Shown: positions 13,973-25,182 of the stretch, one piece after another
How the letters are laid out: each line of letters starts with the position of its first letter
Numbering within the stretch: position 1 is the first letter of the stretch
Assembly: GCF_022095675.1 (NCBI RefSeq)
Contig: NZ_JAHYSG010000136.1
Location: 1-30,383 of the forward strand
Direction: 5' to 3'
Origin: Dactylosporangium sp. AC04546
GTDB lineage: Bacteria > Actinomycetota > Actinomycetes > Mycobacteriales > Micromonosporaceae
Length of the DNA: 30,383 nt
Program-made: the position numbers and the translations under genes
The notes under the pieces: model-generated
Databases searched by the model: none
Seen by the model: only the letters and a program-made list of their open reading frames with translations
What the model was told of the DNA's origin: nothing

Positions 13973-16516
13973 GTGCAGCGTTCTCTGTTAGCCGCCGGCG
14001 CGGCGGTGATACTGGTCGTTCCGTTGACCGCCTCCGCCGCGTACGCCGAACCCGCAGAACAGATCGTCAACGGAACCTTCGACAGCGGTACCGATCCGTG
14101 GTGGTGGACCGGCAACGCGCCGGCGAGCGTCGTGAACGGGCGCCTGTGCGCCGCGATCCCGGCCGGCACCGCCAACCCGTGGGACGCCATCATCGGGCAG
14201 AACGCCATCAACCTCCAGGCCGGCGAGTCCTACCGGCTCGCGTTCGAGGCAAGTGCGACGGTTCCGGTGACCGTGCGGGCCAACGTCCAGCTCGCCGACC
14301 CGCCGTACACGCAGGAGCTGTCCGCCCTGCCGGCGCTGACGGCGGAGCCGCAGCAGTTCAGCTACACCTTCACGGCCGCCGCCGACACCACCGCCGGCCA
14401 GGTCGCGTTCCAGGTCGGAGGCAGCGCCACCGCGTGGACCCTGTGCCTCGACAACGTCTCGTTGCAGGGAGGTGCCCCACCACCCGTGTACGTCCCCGAC
14501 ACCGGCCCCCGCGTGCGGGTCAACCAGGTCGGCTACCTGACCAACGGCCCCAAGCAGGCCACCGTCGTGACCGAGGCGACGACCGCGCTGCCCTGGCAGC
14601 TGCGCAACGCGGCCGGCGCGGTGGTCACCAGCGGCACGACGGCCCCGCGGGGCGTCGACCCCACGTCCGGCCAGAACGTCCACACGCTGGACTTCTCCGG
14701 ATACCGTGCGGCGGGCACCGGGCTGACCCTGACCGTTGACGGCGAGACCAGCGTGCCCTTCGACGTGGGCGTCAACGCCGCCTACGAGAAGCTCCGCGTG
14801 GACGCGCTGTCGTTCTACTACACCCAGCGCAGCGGCATCGAGATCCTCGACAGCATCGCCCCCGGCTACGCCCGCAAGGCCGGCCACGTGGGCGTCGCGC
14901 CCAACCAGGGCGACACCGACGTGCCCTGCCAGCCGGGCGTCTGCGACTACCGGCTCGACGTGCGCGGCGGCTGGTACGACGCCGGCGACCACGGCAAGTA
15001 CGTCGTCAACGGCGGCATCTCGGTCTACCAGCTCCTGAGCACGTTCGAGCGGACCAAGCTGGCCGCCAGCCGTCCGGACCGCCTCGCCGACGGCTCGCTG
15101 CGCATCCCCGAGCACGGCAACAAGGTCCCCGACGTGCTCGACGAGGCGCGCTGGGAGCTGGAGTTCATGCTGCGCATGCAGGTCCCGGCCGGTCAGCCGA
15201 AGGCCGGCATGGTCCACCACAAGGTCCACGACCAGGCCTGGACCGGCCTGCCGCTCGACCCGGCGGCCGACCCGCAGCCGCGCGAGCTGCACCCGCCGTC
15301 GACGGCGGCGACGCTCAACCTGGCGGCGACCGCCGCGCAGGGCGCCCGGCTGTTCCAGCCCTACGACAAGGCGTTCGCGGCGAAGTTGCTGGCCGCGGCC
15401 CGCACCGCGTACGCGGCGGCGGTGGCCAACCCGGCGGTCTACGCCCCGGCGTCCGACGGCATCGGCGGCGGCGCCTACGACGACACCGACGTGACCGACG
15501 AGTTCTACTGGGCCGCCGCCGAGCTCTACCTCAGTACCGGCGAGAAGGCCTATCGGGACGCGGTCGTCGCGTCGCCGTGGCACACCGCCGACCTGTTCCG
15601 CCCGGAGGCGTTCGACTGGAAGTTCACCGCGACGGCCGGCCGGCTCGACCTGGCCACCGTCCCCAGTGGACTGCCCGACCGTGACCGGGTGCGCCGGTCG
15701 GTCGTCGACGGAGCCAACAAGTACCTGGCCACCCTCCAGGCCAGCCCGTACGGCATCACCTACGCGCCCACCGGCGGCAAGTTCGACTGGGGCTCCAACA
15801 ACCTGGTGCTGAACAACCTGGTGGTGGTCGCGACCGCGTTCGACATCAGCGGCGCGGCACAGTTCCGCGACGGCGTGGCCGCCGGCATGGACTACCTGCT
15901 GGGCCGCAACGCGCTCAACCAGTCGTACATCACCGGCTACGGCGAGCGGGCGTCGAAGAACCAGCACTCGCGGATGTACGCGCACCAGCTCAACCCGGCG
16001 CTGCCCAACCCGCCGGCCGGCTCGCTCGCGGGCGGCCCGAACTCGTCGATCCAGGACCCGGTGGCCTCGAAGCTGCTCGCGGGCTGCGCGCCGCAGTTCT
16101 GCTACGTCGACGACATCGAGTCGTGGTCGACCAACGAGATCACCATCAACTGGAACTCGACCCTGTCCTGGGTGGCCTCGTTCCTGGCCGACCAGGGCGA
16201 GGGCGGCCCGGCCGCCGCGCCGGTCTGCTCGGTGTCGTACAGCAAGCTGCTCGACTTCGGCGGCGCGTTCATCGCACAGGCGACCGTTCGCAACACCAGC
16301 GGCCGCACGCTGAACGACTGGAAGCTGCGCTTCGCGTACACCGGCGCGCAGAAGGTGGACCTGGCCGTCAACGGCACGGTCCGCCAGACGGCGGCGTCGG
16401 TCGAGGTCACGCCGCGCCAGACGCGGCTGCGGCCGGGCGAGTCGACCACGATCCTGCTGGTCGGCCGCGTGGACTGGGGCCCGAACCCGGTTCCGGCGTA
16501 CTTCTCCTGCGCCTGA
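13973..16516 (+). CDS. secreted GH9 endoglucanase with N-terminal CBM4/9 and divergent C-terminal module
   Basis: The 847-aa cellulase has a signal peptide 1-25 (cleavage AYA|EP), a CBM4/9-type carbohydrate module (about 28-168, starting [11 protein letters not shown]), a Pro linker, the Ig-like CelD_N domain (about 182-263, [19 protein letters not shown]) and the GH9 catalytic domain (about 268-735). Catalytic residues are Asp336 and Asp339 in [10 protein letters not shown], and the general acid Glu722 in NEITINWN. Residues 747-847 resemble a CBM2 but lack most of its aromatic binding residues. GTG 13973 is chosen for AAGGGG 5 nt upstream and for the signal peptide. An open frame extending to 13904 would run through the promoter. 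Expression is probably induced by cellobiose through CebR. Confidence 0.93.
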   Translation: MQRSLLAAGAAVILVVPLTASAAYAEPAEQIVNGTFDSGTDPWWWTGNAPASVVNGRLCAAIPAGTANPWDAIIGQNAINLQAGESYRLAFEASATVPVTVRANVQLADPPYTQELSALPALTAEPQQFSYTFTAAADTTAGQVAFQVGGSATAWTLCLDNVSLQGGAPPPVYVPDTGPRVRVNQVGYLTNGPKQATVVTEATTALPWQLRNAAGAVVTSGTTAPRGVDPTSGQNVHTLDFSGYRAAGTGLTLTVDGETSVPFDVGVNAAYEKLRVDALSFYYTQRSGIEILDSIAPGYARKAGHVGVAPNQGDTDVPCQPGVCDYRLDVRGGWYDAGDHGKYVVNGGISVYQLLSTFERTKLAASRPDRLADGSLRIPEHGNKVPDVLDEARWELEFMLRMQVPAGQPKAGMVHHKVHDQAWTGLPLDPAADPQPRELHPPSTAATLNLAATAAQGARLFQPYDKAFAAKLLAAARTAYAAAVANPAVYAPASDGIGGGAYDDTDVTDEFYWAAAELYLSTGEKAYRDAVVASPWHTADLFRPEAFDWKFTATAGRLDLATVPSGLPDRDRVRRSVVDGANKYLATLQASPYGITYAPTGGKFDWGSNNLVLNNLVVVATAFDISGAAQFRDGVAAGMDYLLGRNALNQSYITGYGERASKNQHSRMYAHQLNPALPNPPAGSLAGGPNSSIQDPVASKLLAGCAPQFCYVDDIESWSTNEITINWNSTLSWVASFLADQGEGGPAAAPVCSVSYSKLLDFGGAFIAQATVRNTSGRTLNDWKLRFAYTGAQKVDLAVNGTVRQTAASVEVTPRQTRLRPGESTTILLVGRVDWGPNPVPAYFSCA

Positions 16517-16520
16517 ACCC

Positions 16521-16595
16521 CGCGATCTTGGAGTTGTGGTCCCGCCTTTATGGCGCTATTCCGGACATTTCCGGGACCACAACTCCAAGATCGCG
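16521..16595. repeat. 75-bp palindromic repeat element, copy B
   Basis: Perfect 23-bp arms (16521-16543 and 16573-16595), the same arm sequence as copy A, surround a 29-nt loop. It begins 4 nt after the cellulase stop and lies between convergent genes (cellulase and coxG), so it may double as a terminator. Confidence 0.92.
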
Positions 16596-16611
16596 CGAGG
16601 GGAGGCGGCGG

Positions 16612-17322
16612 TCAGGCGAGCCAGACGACCAGCGCGACCACCACGGCGATCAGGACCACCACCGGGACGGCGATCTTGACCAAGGTCGCCGTGCCGGCGA
16701 CCTTCGTCAGGTCGACCGCCTCGGCCTCGGGGCCCTCGATCTTCCGTACCGCCGGGGCCTCGGTGGCCACCGCGGCGGGGGCTTCCTCGGCGGGGGCTGC
16801 CTCAACAGGGGCCTCGGCGACCGTCTCGACAGGCGCCTCAACCGGCGTCTCGGCGGCCGGCTCGGCCACCGTCACCGGGGCGTCGGCCATCGACTTCTCC
16901 AGGTTCTCCACGAACTGGGTCAGCAGCCGCGTGCTGATGTCGCCGATCGTGCTGCGCCCCATCTGCGCGAGGGGGCCGGCGATGCTCAGGTCCGTCTCCA
17001 CCTGGACCCGCGTGGACGCGCCCTCGTCGACGAGCACCGCGGTCACGAGCGCCGACGCGCGCCCCTTGCCGCTCGCGTCGCGGCCCTTCGCCTCGATCAC
17101 GGCGCGGTGGGCGGCGGCGTCCTGCTCCTTGAAGACGGCGGTGCCGGAGAACGCGGCCGTCATCGGGCCGACCTTGACCTTGACCTTGCCGTGGTACTCG
17201 TCGCCGCGGACCTCGGTCAGCTGCGCGCCCGGCATGCAGGGCGCGATCCGCTCGATGTCGGTCAGGACCGCCCAGGTCTCGTTGATCGGGCGGGGCACGA
17301 CGAACTCATTGGTGAGCAGCAT
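16612..17322 (-). CDS. coxG: CoxG: SRPBCC-domain membrane anchor of CO dehydrogenase
   Basis: The 236-aa protein has an N-terminal CoxG/SRPBCC domain (1-145), starting NEFVVPRPINETWAVLTDIERIAPCMPGAQ, the classical beginning of CoxG proteins. A long Ala/Pro/Glu/Val linker (147-192) with repeated APVE follows, then one C-terminal membrane helix (212-236). CoxG of Afipia (Oligotropha) carboxidovorans recruits CO dehydrogenase to the inner face of the membrane, so electrons can enter the quinone pool. The start ATG 17322 has GGGAGT upstream and overlaps the end of coxE by 17 nt. It is the last gene of the cluster. Confidence 0.88.
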   Translation of the reverse strand: MLLTNEFVVPRPINETWAVLTDIERIAPCMPGAQLTEVRGDEYHGKVKVKVGPMTAAFSGTAVFKEQDAAAHRAVIEAKGRDASGKGRASALVTAVLVDEGASTRVQVETDLSIAGPLAQMGRSTIGDISTRLLTQFVENLEKSMADAPVTVAEPAAETPVEAPVETVAEAPVEAAPAEEAPAAVATEAPAVRKIEGPEAEAVDLTKVAGTATLVKIAVPVVVLIAVVVALVVWLA

Positions 17323-18463
17323 GAGGGGTACTCCCTTGTAGAGCGTCGAGGAGGGGTTGGACCGCGGCCAGCGAGTGTCCGCTGACCACGGCGTCGCAGT
17401 AGGGCCAGGCGGCGGCCATCCCGCCGACCAGCGGTTGGTAGCGGGGGCTCTGGGTTCGGGGGTTGACCCAGACGATGCGGTGCGCCAGCCGGGCGAGCCG
17501 GGCCATCTCCCGCCCGACCTGGGCGGGGTCGCCGGTCTCCCAGCCGTCGGAGACGATGAGCACGACGGCGCCGCGGGCCATCCCGCGCCGGCCGAAGTCG
17601 TCGTTGAAGCGCTTGAGCGCGGCGCCGATGCGGGTGCCGCCGGACCAGTCGGGCGCGGCCCGCCCGGCGCGCTCCAGGGCGACCGCCGGGCGCGTGCGGG
17701 CCAGCACCCGGGTGAGCCGGGTGAGCCGCGTGGCGAACGTGAACACCTCGGCCCGCGATGTGCCGGCCGCGCAGTACAACAGCTGCAGCATCGCCCTCGC
17801 GTAGGGCTCCATGGAGCCCGAGATGTCGCACAGGGCGACCAGCCGCCGGGGCTTGGTCCGCGGCGCGCGGCGCAGCAGCCGCAGCGGATGGCCGCCGGTC
17901 GTGCGGGCCCGGCGGAGAGTGGCCCGCAGGTCGATGGCGCGTCCGCTCGGCGTCCGCACGAAGCGGCGCGTGCGGCGCGGCGGTGTGGCGACCGCCAGCC
18001 GGCGCATCAGATCGGTGAGCAGCGCCAGCTCGTCGGGGCTCAGCGTGGCGAAGTCGCGGGAGGCGAGCCGCTCGGCCCCGCTGCCCACGGTGGAAAGCGG
18101 GGCCTCGACCTCGCGCTCCTGTGTGGAGGGCCGGTCCGACACGGTAGGAGTTCCGCCGCCCGACTGGGTTGTCGTTGATGTGCCCGGCGCGTTGGCGTCG
18201 CCGCGCTCAGCGCCGGCCGGGTCCACGTAGCCCCGGAAGATCGCGTCGAAGACCCGGTCGAGGATCTCGAACTGCTCCGGCCGGCAGGTGAGCGTCGCGC
18301 GGGCGATCCGGTGCAGCTCGTCGGTCGACCCGGGGTCGAGCAGCGTGACCGCGCGGGCGAACCGCTCGCCGCGGTCGGGCCCGACCGGCAGGCCGGCGTC
18401 GTGCAGCGCCTCGCCGAAGCCCGCGACCAGGCCGGCCAGGTCGCCGCGTAACTCACCCCGCAA
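17306..18463 (-). CDS. coxE: CoxE: VWA-domain maturation factor of CO dehydrogenase
   Basis: The 385-aa protein has an N-terminal helical region, a hydrophilic Ser/Thr/Gly-rich stretch (about 88-125) and a C-terminal von Willebrand factor A domain with MIDAS residues DISGSM (213-218), GGTRIG (275-280) and VSDGWE (305-310). CoxE proteins work with the CoxD ATPase in building the Mo-Cu site; copper delivery is proposed from work in A. carboxidovorans. The likely start is TTG 18463, which overlaps the coxD stop by 11 nt; no better in-frame start is near. Length matches the family. Confidence 0.87.
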   Translation of the reverse strand: MRGELRGDLAGLVAGFGEALHDAGLPVGPDRGERFARAVTLLDPGSTDELHRIARATLTCRPEQFEILDRVFDAIFRGYVDPAGAERGDANAPGTSTTTQSGGGTPTVSDRPSTQEREVEAPLSTVGSGAERLASRDFATLSPDELALLTDLMRRLAVATPPRRTRRFVRTPSGRAIDLRATLRRARTTGGHPLRLLRRAPRTKPRRLVALCDISGSMEPYARAMLQLLYCAAGTSRAEVFTFATRLTRLTRVLARTRPAVALERAGRAAPDWSGGTRIGAALKRFNDDFGRRGMARGAVVLIVSDGWETGDPAQVGREMARLARLAHRIVWVNPRTQSPRYQPLVGGMAAAWPYCDAVVSGHSLAAVQPLLDALQGSTPHAAHQ

Positions 18464-19316
18464 CGAGATCCGCCAACCCCGTCCGGCGAGCCACCTCCTC
18501 GTCCTCCCGGTACTTCAGGGCGGCGCCGAGCGTCAGGTCGGCCGACTTGTCGTCGAGCGGCAGGTTCAGCAGGCGCAGCGCGTTGGCCCAGCTGATCGCC
18601 TCGGCGACGCCCGGCGGCTTGGCCAGGTCGAGCCCGCGCAGCCGGGCCACGGTGCCGGCGACCTGGGCGGCGAGGAGCTGGTCGGCGCCCGGCACGCGCT
18701 GCCGGATGATGGCGGCGACGCGCGAGGCCTCCGGGTAGCCGATCCAGTGGTACAGGCAGCGCCGCAGCAAAGCGTCGTGCAGGTCGCGGGTGCGGTTGGA
18801 GGTCAGCACCACCACCGGCGGGACGACCGCGGTGCGCGTGCCCAGCTCGGGGATCGTCACCGAACCCTCGGCGAGCAGCTCGAACAGGAACGCCTCGAAC
18901 TCGTCGTCGGCCCGGTCGACCTCGTCGATCAGCAGCACCGCCGGACGGGGGCCGGGGTGCTCGATCGCCGCGAGCAACGGGCGGCGCAGCAGGTAGTCGG
19001 GCGTGAACAGGTCCGCCTCGCGCGGGACCTCGCCGCGCGCCTCGGCGAGGCGGATGCCGAGCAGCTGGCGGGGGTAGTTCCACTCGTACAGCGCCTCGGC
19101 CGCGCTCAGCCCCTCGTAGCACTGCAGGCGGATGAGCGGCGTGTCGAGGGTGGCCGCGAGCGCGGCCGCGGCGGCGGTCTTGCCGACGCCGGGCTCGCCC
19201 TCCAGCAGGATCGGTTGCTTCAGGTGTACCGCCAGGAAGAGCGCGGTCGCGAGGCTCGGATCGGCGAGGTATCCCTGTACGGCCAGGCCGTCGACGAGTT
19301 CGTCGATCGACTCCAT
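18453..19316 (-). CDS. coxD: CoxD: MoxR-type AAA+ ATPase for CO dehydrogenase maturation
   Basis: The 287-aa AAA+ ATPase has Walker A GEPGVGKT (40-47), Walker B LLIDEVD (128-134), sensor-1 LTSN (171-174) and an arginine pair RR (185-186) suited to the finger. CoxD is a chaperone-like ATPase needed to sulfurate the molybdenum centre and prepare it for copper, acting with the VWA partner CoxE, which is encoded next. ATG 19316 shares its A with the TGA of the upstream XdhC-type gene (TGATG), so translation is coupled. Confidence 0.9.
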   Translation of the reverse strand: MESIDELVDGLAVQGYLADPSLATALFLAVHLKQPILLEGEPGVGKTAAAAALAATLDTPLIRLQCYEGLSAAEALYEWNYPRQLLGIRLAEARGEVPREADLFTPDYLLRRPLLAAIEHPGPRPAVLLIDEVDRADDEFEAFLFELLAEGSVTIPELGTRTAVVPPVVVLTSNRTRDLHDALLRRCLYHWIGYPEASRVAAIIRQRVPGADQLLAAQVAGTVARLRGLDLAKPPGVAEAISWANALRLLNLPLDDKSADLTLGAALKYREDEEVARRTGLADLVAG

Positions 19317-20260
19317 CAGAGGTACCGGGCCGGGTTGTCCGCGAACGCGCGCCGGCAGCCGGAGCCGCAGAAGTAGTACATCGTCCCGGCGTGCTCGTAC
19401 TGCAGCGCGTCGGGGACGACCGCCACGTCCATGTCGCACACGAGGTCCTTGGCGATGGTGACGCGCGTAGGCGCCGCCTCGATGAGGGGCAACAGCCGAC
19501 GGGGCGCCGGCGGGACGGGTGCGGCGCTCGGGGGCGGGGCGGTCTGCCGCGGACGGCTCGCGATGACCTCGGCCAGCACTGACAGCGCGATCTCGGGCGC
19601 GGTGCGGGCGCCGATGTCGAGGCCGGCGGGCGCGTGGATGCGGACCTTCTCGTCGTCGGTGAGCGACAGCTCCTCCAGGACGGCGGCGGCGCGCTTGCGG
19701 CTGGCGACGAGGGCGATGTACGGGATGCCCGCCTTCACCGCGGCGGTGAGGATCTCGACCTCGTCGCGGCCGTGCGAGGCGACGACGACGGCGGACGCGT
19801 CGAGGGGGATCGGGGTCTGGGCGTCGGGCGCCCGGAAGCCCTCCCAGCCGACCGCCTTGGCGACGTCGGCCATGGCCCGGGCGACGGGCGCCTCGCCGTA
19901 CACGAAGACCAGCGGCGCCGGAATCATCGTCTCCAGGAAGATCTCGAGCGTGCCGCCGGACAGGCAGGGGTTGGCCACGGTCAGCAGGCCCTCGGCGCCC
20001 GGCCGCTCGTCGGCGGGCGCGTCGTCGGGGGTGATGCGCAGCAGCGTCGACTCGCCCGTCTCCAGGAGCCTGAGCCCCTGGAGACGGACGGTCGACTCGG
20101 CACAGGTCCCGCCCACGAACCCCTCGATCGTCCCGTCGGGCAGCACCAGGGCGCGGTCGCCGGCCTTGGCGCTCGTCGGGCGCTCAGCGCGGACAACGGT
20201 CGCGAGAACGAACGGCGTACGGTCTTCCCGCAGCTGGTCGGCGCGGCTGAGGAGGTTCAT
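19316..20260 (-). CDS. coxF: XdhC/CoxF-like maturation factor fused to a YHS domain
   Basis: The 314-aa protein has an XdhC N-terminal domain (about 5-70) with GFVGGTCAEST (48-57). A Rossmann-like XdhC C-domain follows (about 115-235), including ASHGRDEVEIL. A Pro/Ala linker (240-257) leads to a YHS domain (268-314) with Cys275, Cys298 and Cys302 (DLVCDMDV, YYFCGSGC). XdhC proteins bind molybdenum cofactor and protect or sulfurate it. CoxF of A. carboxidovorans is implicated in copper insertion. YHS domains occur in metal proteins such as copper-transporting ATPases, so the fusion could bring a metal-binding site to the maturation factor; that is an inference. ATG 20260 has GGAC upstream. A 96-nt gap separates it from coxL. 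Confidence 0.85.
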   Translation of the reverse strand: MNLLSRADQLREDRTPFVLATVVRAERPTSAKAGDRALVLPDGTIEGFVGGTCAESTVRLQGLRLLETGESTLLRITPDDAPADERPGAEGLLTVANPCLSGGTLEIFLETMIPAPLVFVYGEAPVARAMADVAKAVGWEGFRAPDAQTPIPLDASAVVVASHGRDEVEILTAAVKAGIPYIALVASRKRAAAVLEELSLTDDEKVRIHAPAGLDIGARTAPEIALSVLAEVIASRPRQTAPPPSAAPVPPAPRRLLPLIEAAPTRVTIAKDLVCDMDVAVVPDALQYEHAGTMYYFCGSGCRRAFADNPARYL

Positions 20261-20356
20261 GAGCTGGGTCCTTAGCTACGTATTACGCTCGGTAATCGGT
20301 TCGTCGTTCGATTTGGTCGGTCGAGGTACGTTGAGGACAACGGACGGATCGACGAC

Positions 20357-22731
<2,375 letters not shown>

Positions 22732-22735
<4 letters not shown>

Positions 22736-23211
22736 GCGTCCGCTCCTTCCTTGGCCTGGTGCTCGGCGGCCCACCGCACGGAGCGCACGATGTTCTCGTA
22801 GCCGGTGCAGCGGCACAGCTGGCCCGAGATGGCCTCGCGGATCTCCGGCTCCGACGGGTCGGGGTTCTTGTCGAGGAGAGCGCGGGCGGTGATCATCATG
22901 CCCGGCGTGCAGAAGCCGCACTGGAGGCCGTGGCACTGGACGAAGCCCTGCTGCACGGGGTCGAGGCCGGCGGCGCCCTCCAGGCCCTCGACGGTGCCGA
23001 CCTGCTTGCCGTCGGCCATCACCGCCAGGACCGTGCACGACTTGACCGGCACGCCGTCCAGGGACACGGTGCACACGCCGCAGTTGGACGTGTCGCATCC
23101 CCAGTGCGTGCCGGTGAGGCCGAGCTCGTTGCGCAGGAAGTGCACGAGCAGGAGCCGGGGCTCGACGTCACGGGTGTAGCTTTCCCCGTTCACCGTCACG
23201 GTGATCTGCAT
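22732..23211 (-). CDS. coxS: CO dehydrogenase small (2Fe-2S) subunit
   Basis: The 159-aa subunit carries two [2Fe-2S] clusters that pass electrons from the molybdenum site to the flavin of CoxM. The plant-type cluster is bound by Cys39, Cys44, Cys47 and Cys59 (WGCDTSNCGVC...SCT). The second is bound by Cys98, Cys101, Cys133 and Cys135 (LQCGFCTPGMM, CRCTGYENI). ATG 23211 has AGGAGG 10 nt upstream. It is 5 nt downstream of coxM and overlaps coxL by 4 nt. Confidence 0.95.
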
Positions 23212-23216
23212 GAGTT

Positions 23217-24092
23217 TCAGGCCTCCTGACCCCGCGCACGGGCGGCCGCGGCGCGCAGCGCGCGCGTGGTCAGCTCGCCGGCGAGGTGCCGCTTGTAGTC
23301 GACCGGTCCGCGCTGGTCCGCGACCGGGTTGGCGTTTTCGGCGGCGATCCGGCCCGCCTCGGCGAACGACTCCTCGGTCGCCGGCTTGCCGACGAGCGAC
23401 GCCTCGGCCTCGCTCGCGCGGAAGTGCTCGGCGCCGACGGCCGCGAGGCCGATGCCGGCCTGCTTGATCGTGCCCCCGTCGAGCCAGACGGCGGCGCCGG
23501 CGGCCGCGACCGCCCAGTCGCCGACCCGGCGCTCGACCTTGAAGTAGGCCGAGCCACCGCCCGGGCGGATCGGCACCCGGATCTCGGTGAGCAGCTCACC
23601 GGGCTCGACCACCGTCTCGTACGGCCCGACGTGGAACTCGGTCAGCGGCACGGTGCGCGACCCCCGCGCACCCTGGATCACCACCGAGGCGTCGACCGCG
23701 GCGAACGCGGCGGACAGGTCTTCGGCCGGATCGGCCTGGCAGAGCGAGCCGCCGACCGTGCCGCGGTTGCGCACCAGCGGATCGGCGATCACCTTCTCGG
23801 CGTCGGCGAAGATCCGGTAGTGCTCCTCGACCAGCGGCGAGGCGAGTAGCTCAGCGTGCCGCGTGAGCGCGCCGATGCGCAGCTCGGCGCCCTCGACGCG
23901 GATGTACGAGAGCTCCGCGACGTCGTTGATGTCGATGAGCGCCGTCGGGCGGGCGAGGCGCAGCTTCATCATGGGGATCAGGCTGTGACCGCCGGCGATG
24001 ACGCGCGCGTCCTCCCCCCACTGTGCCAGCAGCTCAAGAGTCTGATCGACGCTCGTGGCCTTCGCGTATTCGAATGCGGCGGGTACTTGCAT
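23217..24092 (-). CDS. coxM: CO dehydrogenase medium (FAD) subunit
   Basis: The 291-aa FAD-binding subunit has both flavin motifs of the family, AGGHS (33-37) and TVGGS (112-116), the latter within RNRGTVGGSLCQADPAEDL. It receives electrons from CoxS and reduces quinones or other acceptors at the membrane. ATG 24092 is chosen over a longer open frame to 24239. GGAGG lies 4 nt upstream, the protein then begins as the family does (MQVPAAFEYAKATS), and the candidate promoter lies between. It is the first gene of the cluster. Confidence 0.93.
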   Translation of the reverse strand: MQVPAAFEYAKATSVDQTLELLAQWGEDARVIAGGHSLIPMMKLRLARPTALIDINDVAELSYIRVEGAELRIGALTRHAELLASPLVEEHYRIFADAEKVIADPLVRNRGTVGGSLCQADPAEDLSAAFAAVDASVVIQGARGSRTVPLTEFHVGPYETVVEPGELLTEIRVPIRPGGGSAYFKVERRVGDWAVAAAGAAVWLDGGTIKQAGIGLAAVGAEHFRASEAEASLVGKPATEESFAEAGRIAAENANPVADQRGPVDYKRHLAGELTTRALRAAAARARGQEA

Positions 24093-24133
24093 CGCGCCTC
24101 CGCGTGAGGAGTGTGGGTCCCAAGGTCCGGACA

Positions 24134-24149
24134 CCGAGTCAAGAGTCGG
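24134..24149. promoter_or_regulatory. near-palindrome in the cox leader, possible operator
   Basis: CCGAGTCAAGAGTCGG is a 16-bp palindrome with one mismatched pair. It is nested within a wider GGTCCG (24124-24129) / CGGACC (24147-24152) inverted repeat. It lies in the leader between the candidate cox promoter and coxM. No known regulator site matches. Confidence 0.35.
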
Positions 24150-24203
24150 ACCAAATCGTCGTCCTAAAGCGGGCACCGGACAACTCCGTCTGGGTATTTG
24201 TGA

Positions 24204-24232
24204 TCTATACGCAGCGTAGTAGTCATTGTCCC
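24204..24232 (-). promoter_or_regulatory. candidate promoter of the cox operon
   Basis: On the minus strand, GGGACA (24232-24227) and TATAGA (24209-24204) are separated by 17 nt. This is one of the few AT-rich patches nearby. It would give a leader of about 105 nt before coxM. Confidence 0.4.
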
Positions 24233-24272
24233 GGACCAAGATTCTGACGGTGCAAGTTGCAAGATTGACGGC

Positions 24273-25127
24273 ATGGGTGGGCGGAAGCGGGCGGCCGGGA
24301 TCGTCGCGTCGATCGCTGGTGGCGTGGCCGAGCTGTGCCCGGATGACGGGCGTCCGGGCCGCTGGACGCTGCTCGTCGACGGCTACCCGCAGTCAGCGGT
24401 CGACCTCACGGATCCGCGCAGCCTCGACTTCGAATACATGCGGTGCATCGCCTCCGTCATCGACGCGATGGCGGCGCCGGCCGCGCCGATGTCCGTGCTG
24501 CATCTGGGCGGCGGTGCGCTGACCCTGCCGCGGTATGTGGCGGCGACCCGTCCCGGCTCCGCGCAGCGCGTCGTCGAGCTGGACGCCTCGCTGATCGAGT
24601 TCGTGCGGCGTGAGCTGCCGCTGCCCCGGGGTGCCGACATCCGGGTGCGCGCCGCCGACGCCCGCGCCGTGGTGGAGACGACCGCCCCGGCCCGCTTCGA
24701 CCTGCTCATCGCCGACGTCTACCAGGGCGCGCGGGTCCCGGCCCACCTGACCTCGGTGGAGTTCCTGTCGTCGGCGGCCCGGGTCCTGCGCCCCGACGGC
24801 CTCTACGTGGCCAACCTGGCCGACGGGAACGGCCTGGCCTTCGTCCGCTCCGAGGTGGCGTCGCTGCGCACGGTCTTCCCGTCCGTGGTGCTGCTGGCGG
24901 AGCCCGCCGTCCTGCGGGGCCGCCGCTTCGGCAACGTCATCCTGGTCGCCGCCGCGGTCGCCGGCCGTATTCCGTCGGCCGCGCTGGCCCGGGCCGCGGC
25001 GGGCGACCCGTTCCCGGCCCGGCTGGTCGAGGGGGACGATCTCGACCACCTGGTGGCCTCCGCGAAGCCCGTCACCGACGCGACCGCGGTCGCCTCCCCG
25101 CCGCCGCCGTCCGACCTCTTCGGCTGA
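24273..25127 (+). CDS. spermidine-synthase-like methyltransferase-fold protein
   Basis: The 284-aa protein has a Rossmann core similar to spermidine synthases: the glycine loop LHLGGGALTLPRYVA (76-90), VVELDASLIEFVRREL (100-115), and the catalytic-loop region FDLLIADVYQGARVPAHL (142-159). True spermidine synthases carry a GGGDG-type loop and two acidic residues for the polyamine. Here the loop reads GGGAL, so polyamine synthesis is doubtful. It may be one of the many actinobacterial spermidine-synthase-like proteins of unknown role. ATG 24273 lacks a Shine-Dalgarno, and AAGATT ends 6 nt upstream, close to the leaderless geometry. It is divergent from the cox operon. Confidence 0.78.
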   Translation: MGGRKRAAGIVASIAGGVAELCPDDGRPGRWTLLVDGYPQSAVDLTDPRSLDFEYMRCIASVIDAMAAPAAPMSVLHLGGGALTLPRYVAATRPGSAQRVVELDASLIEFVRRELPLPRGADIRVRAADARAVVETTAPARFDLLIADVYQGARVPAHLTSVEFLSSAARVLRPDGLYVANLADGNGLAFVRSEVASLRTVFPSVVLLAEPAVLRGRRFGNVILVAAAVAGRIPSAALARAAAGDPFPARLVEGDDLDHLVASAKPVTDATAVASPPPPSDLFG

Positions 25128-25182
25128 ACGTGGCTACCGTCCAGTCATCGGGATTCTCCTTAGGGATCGTTCAGGTTCCGCA

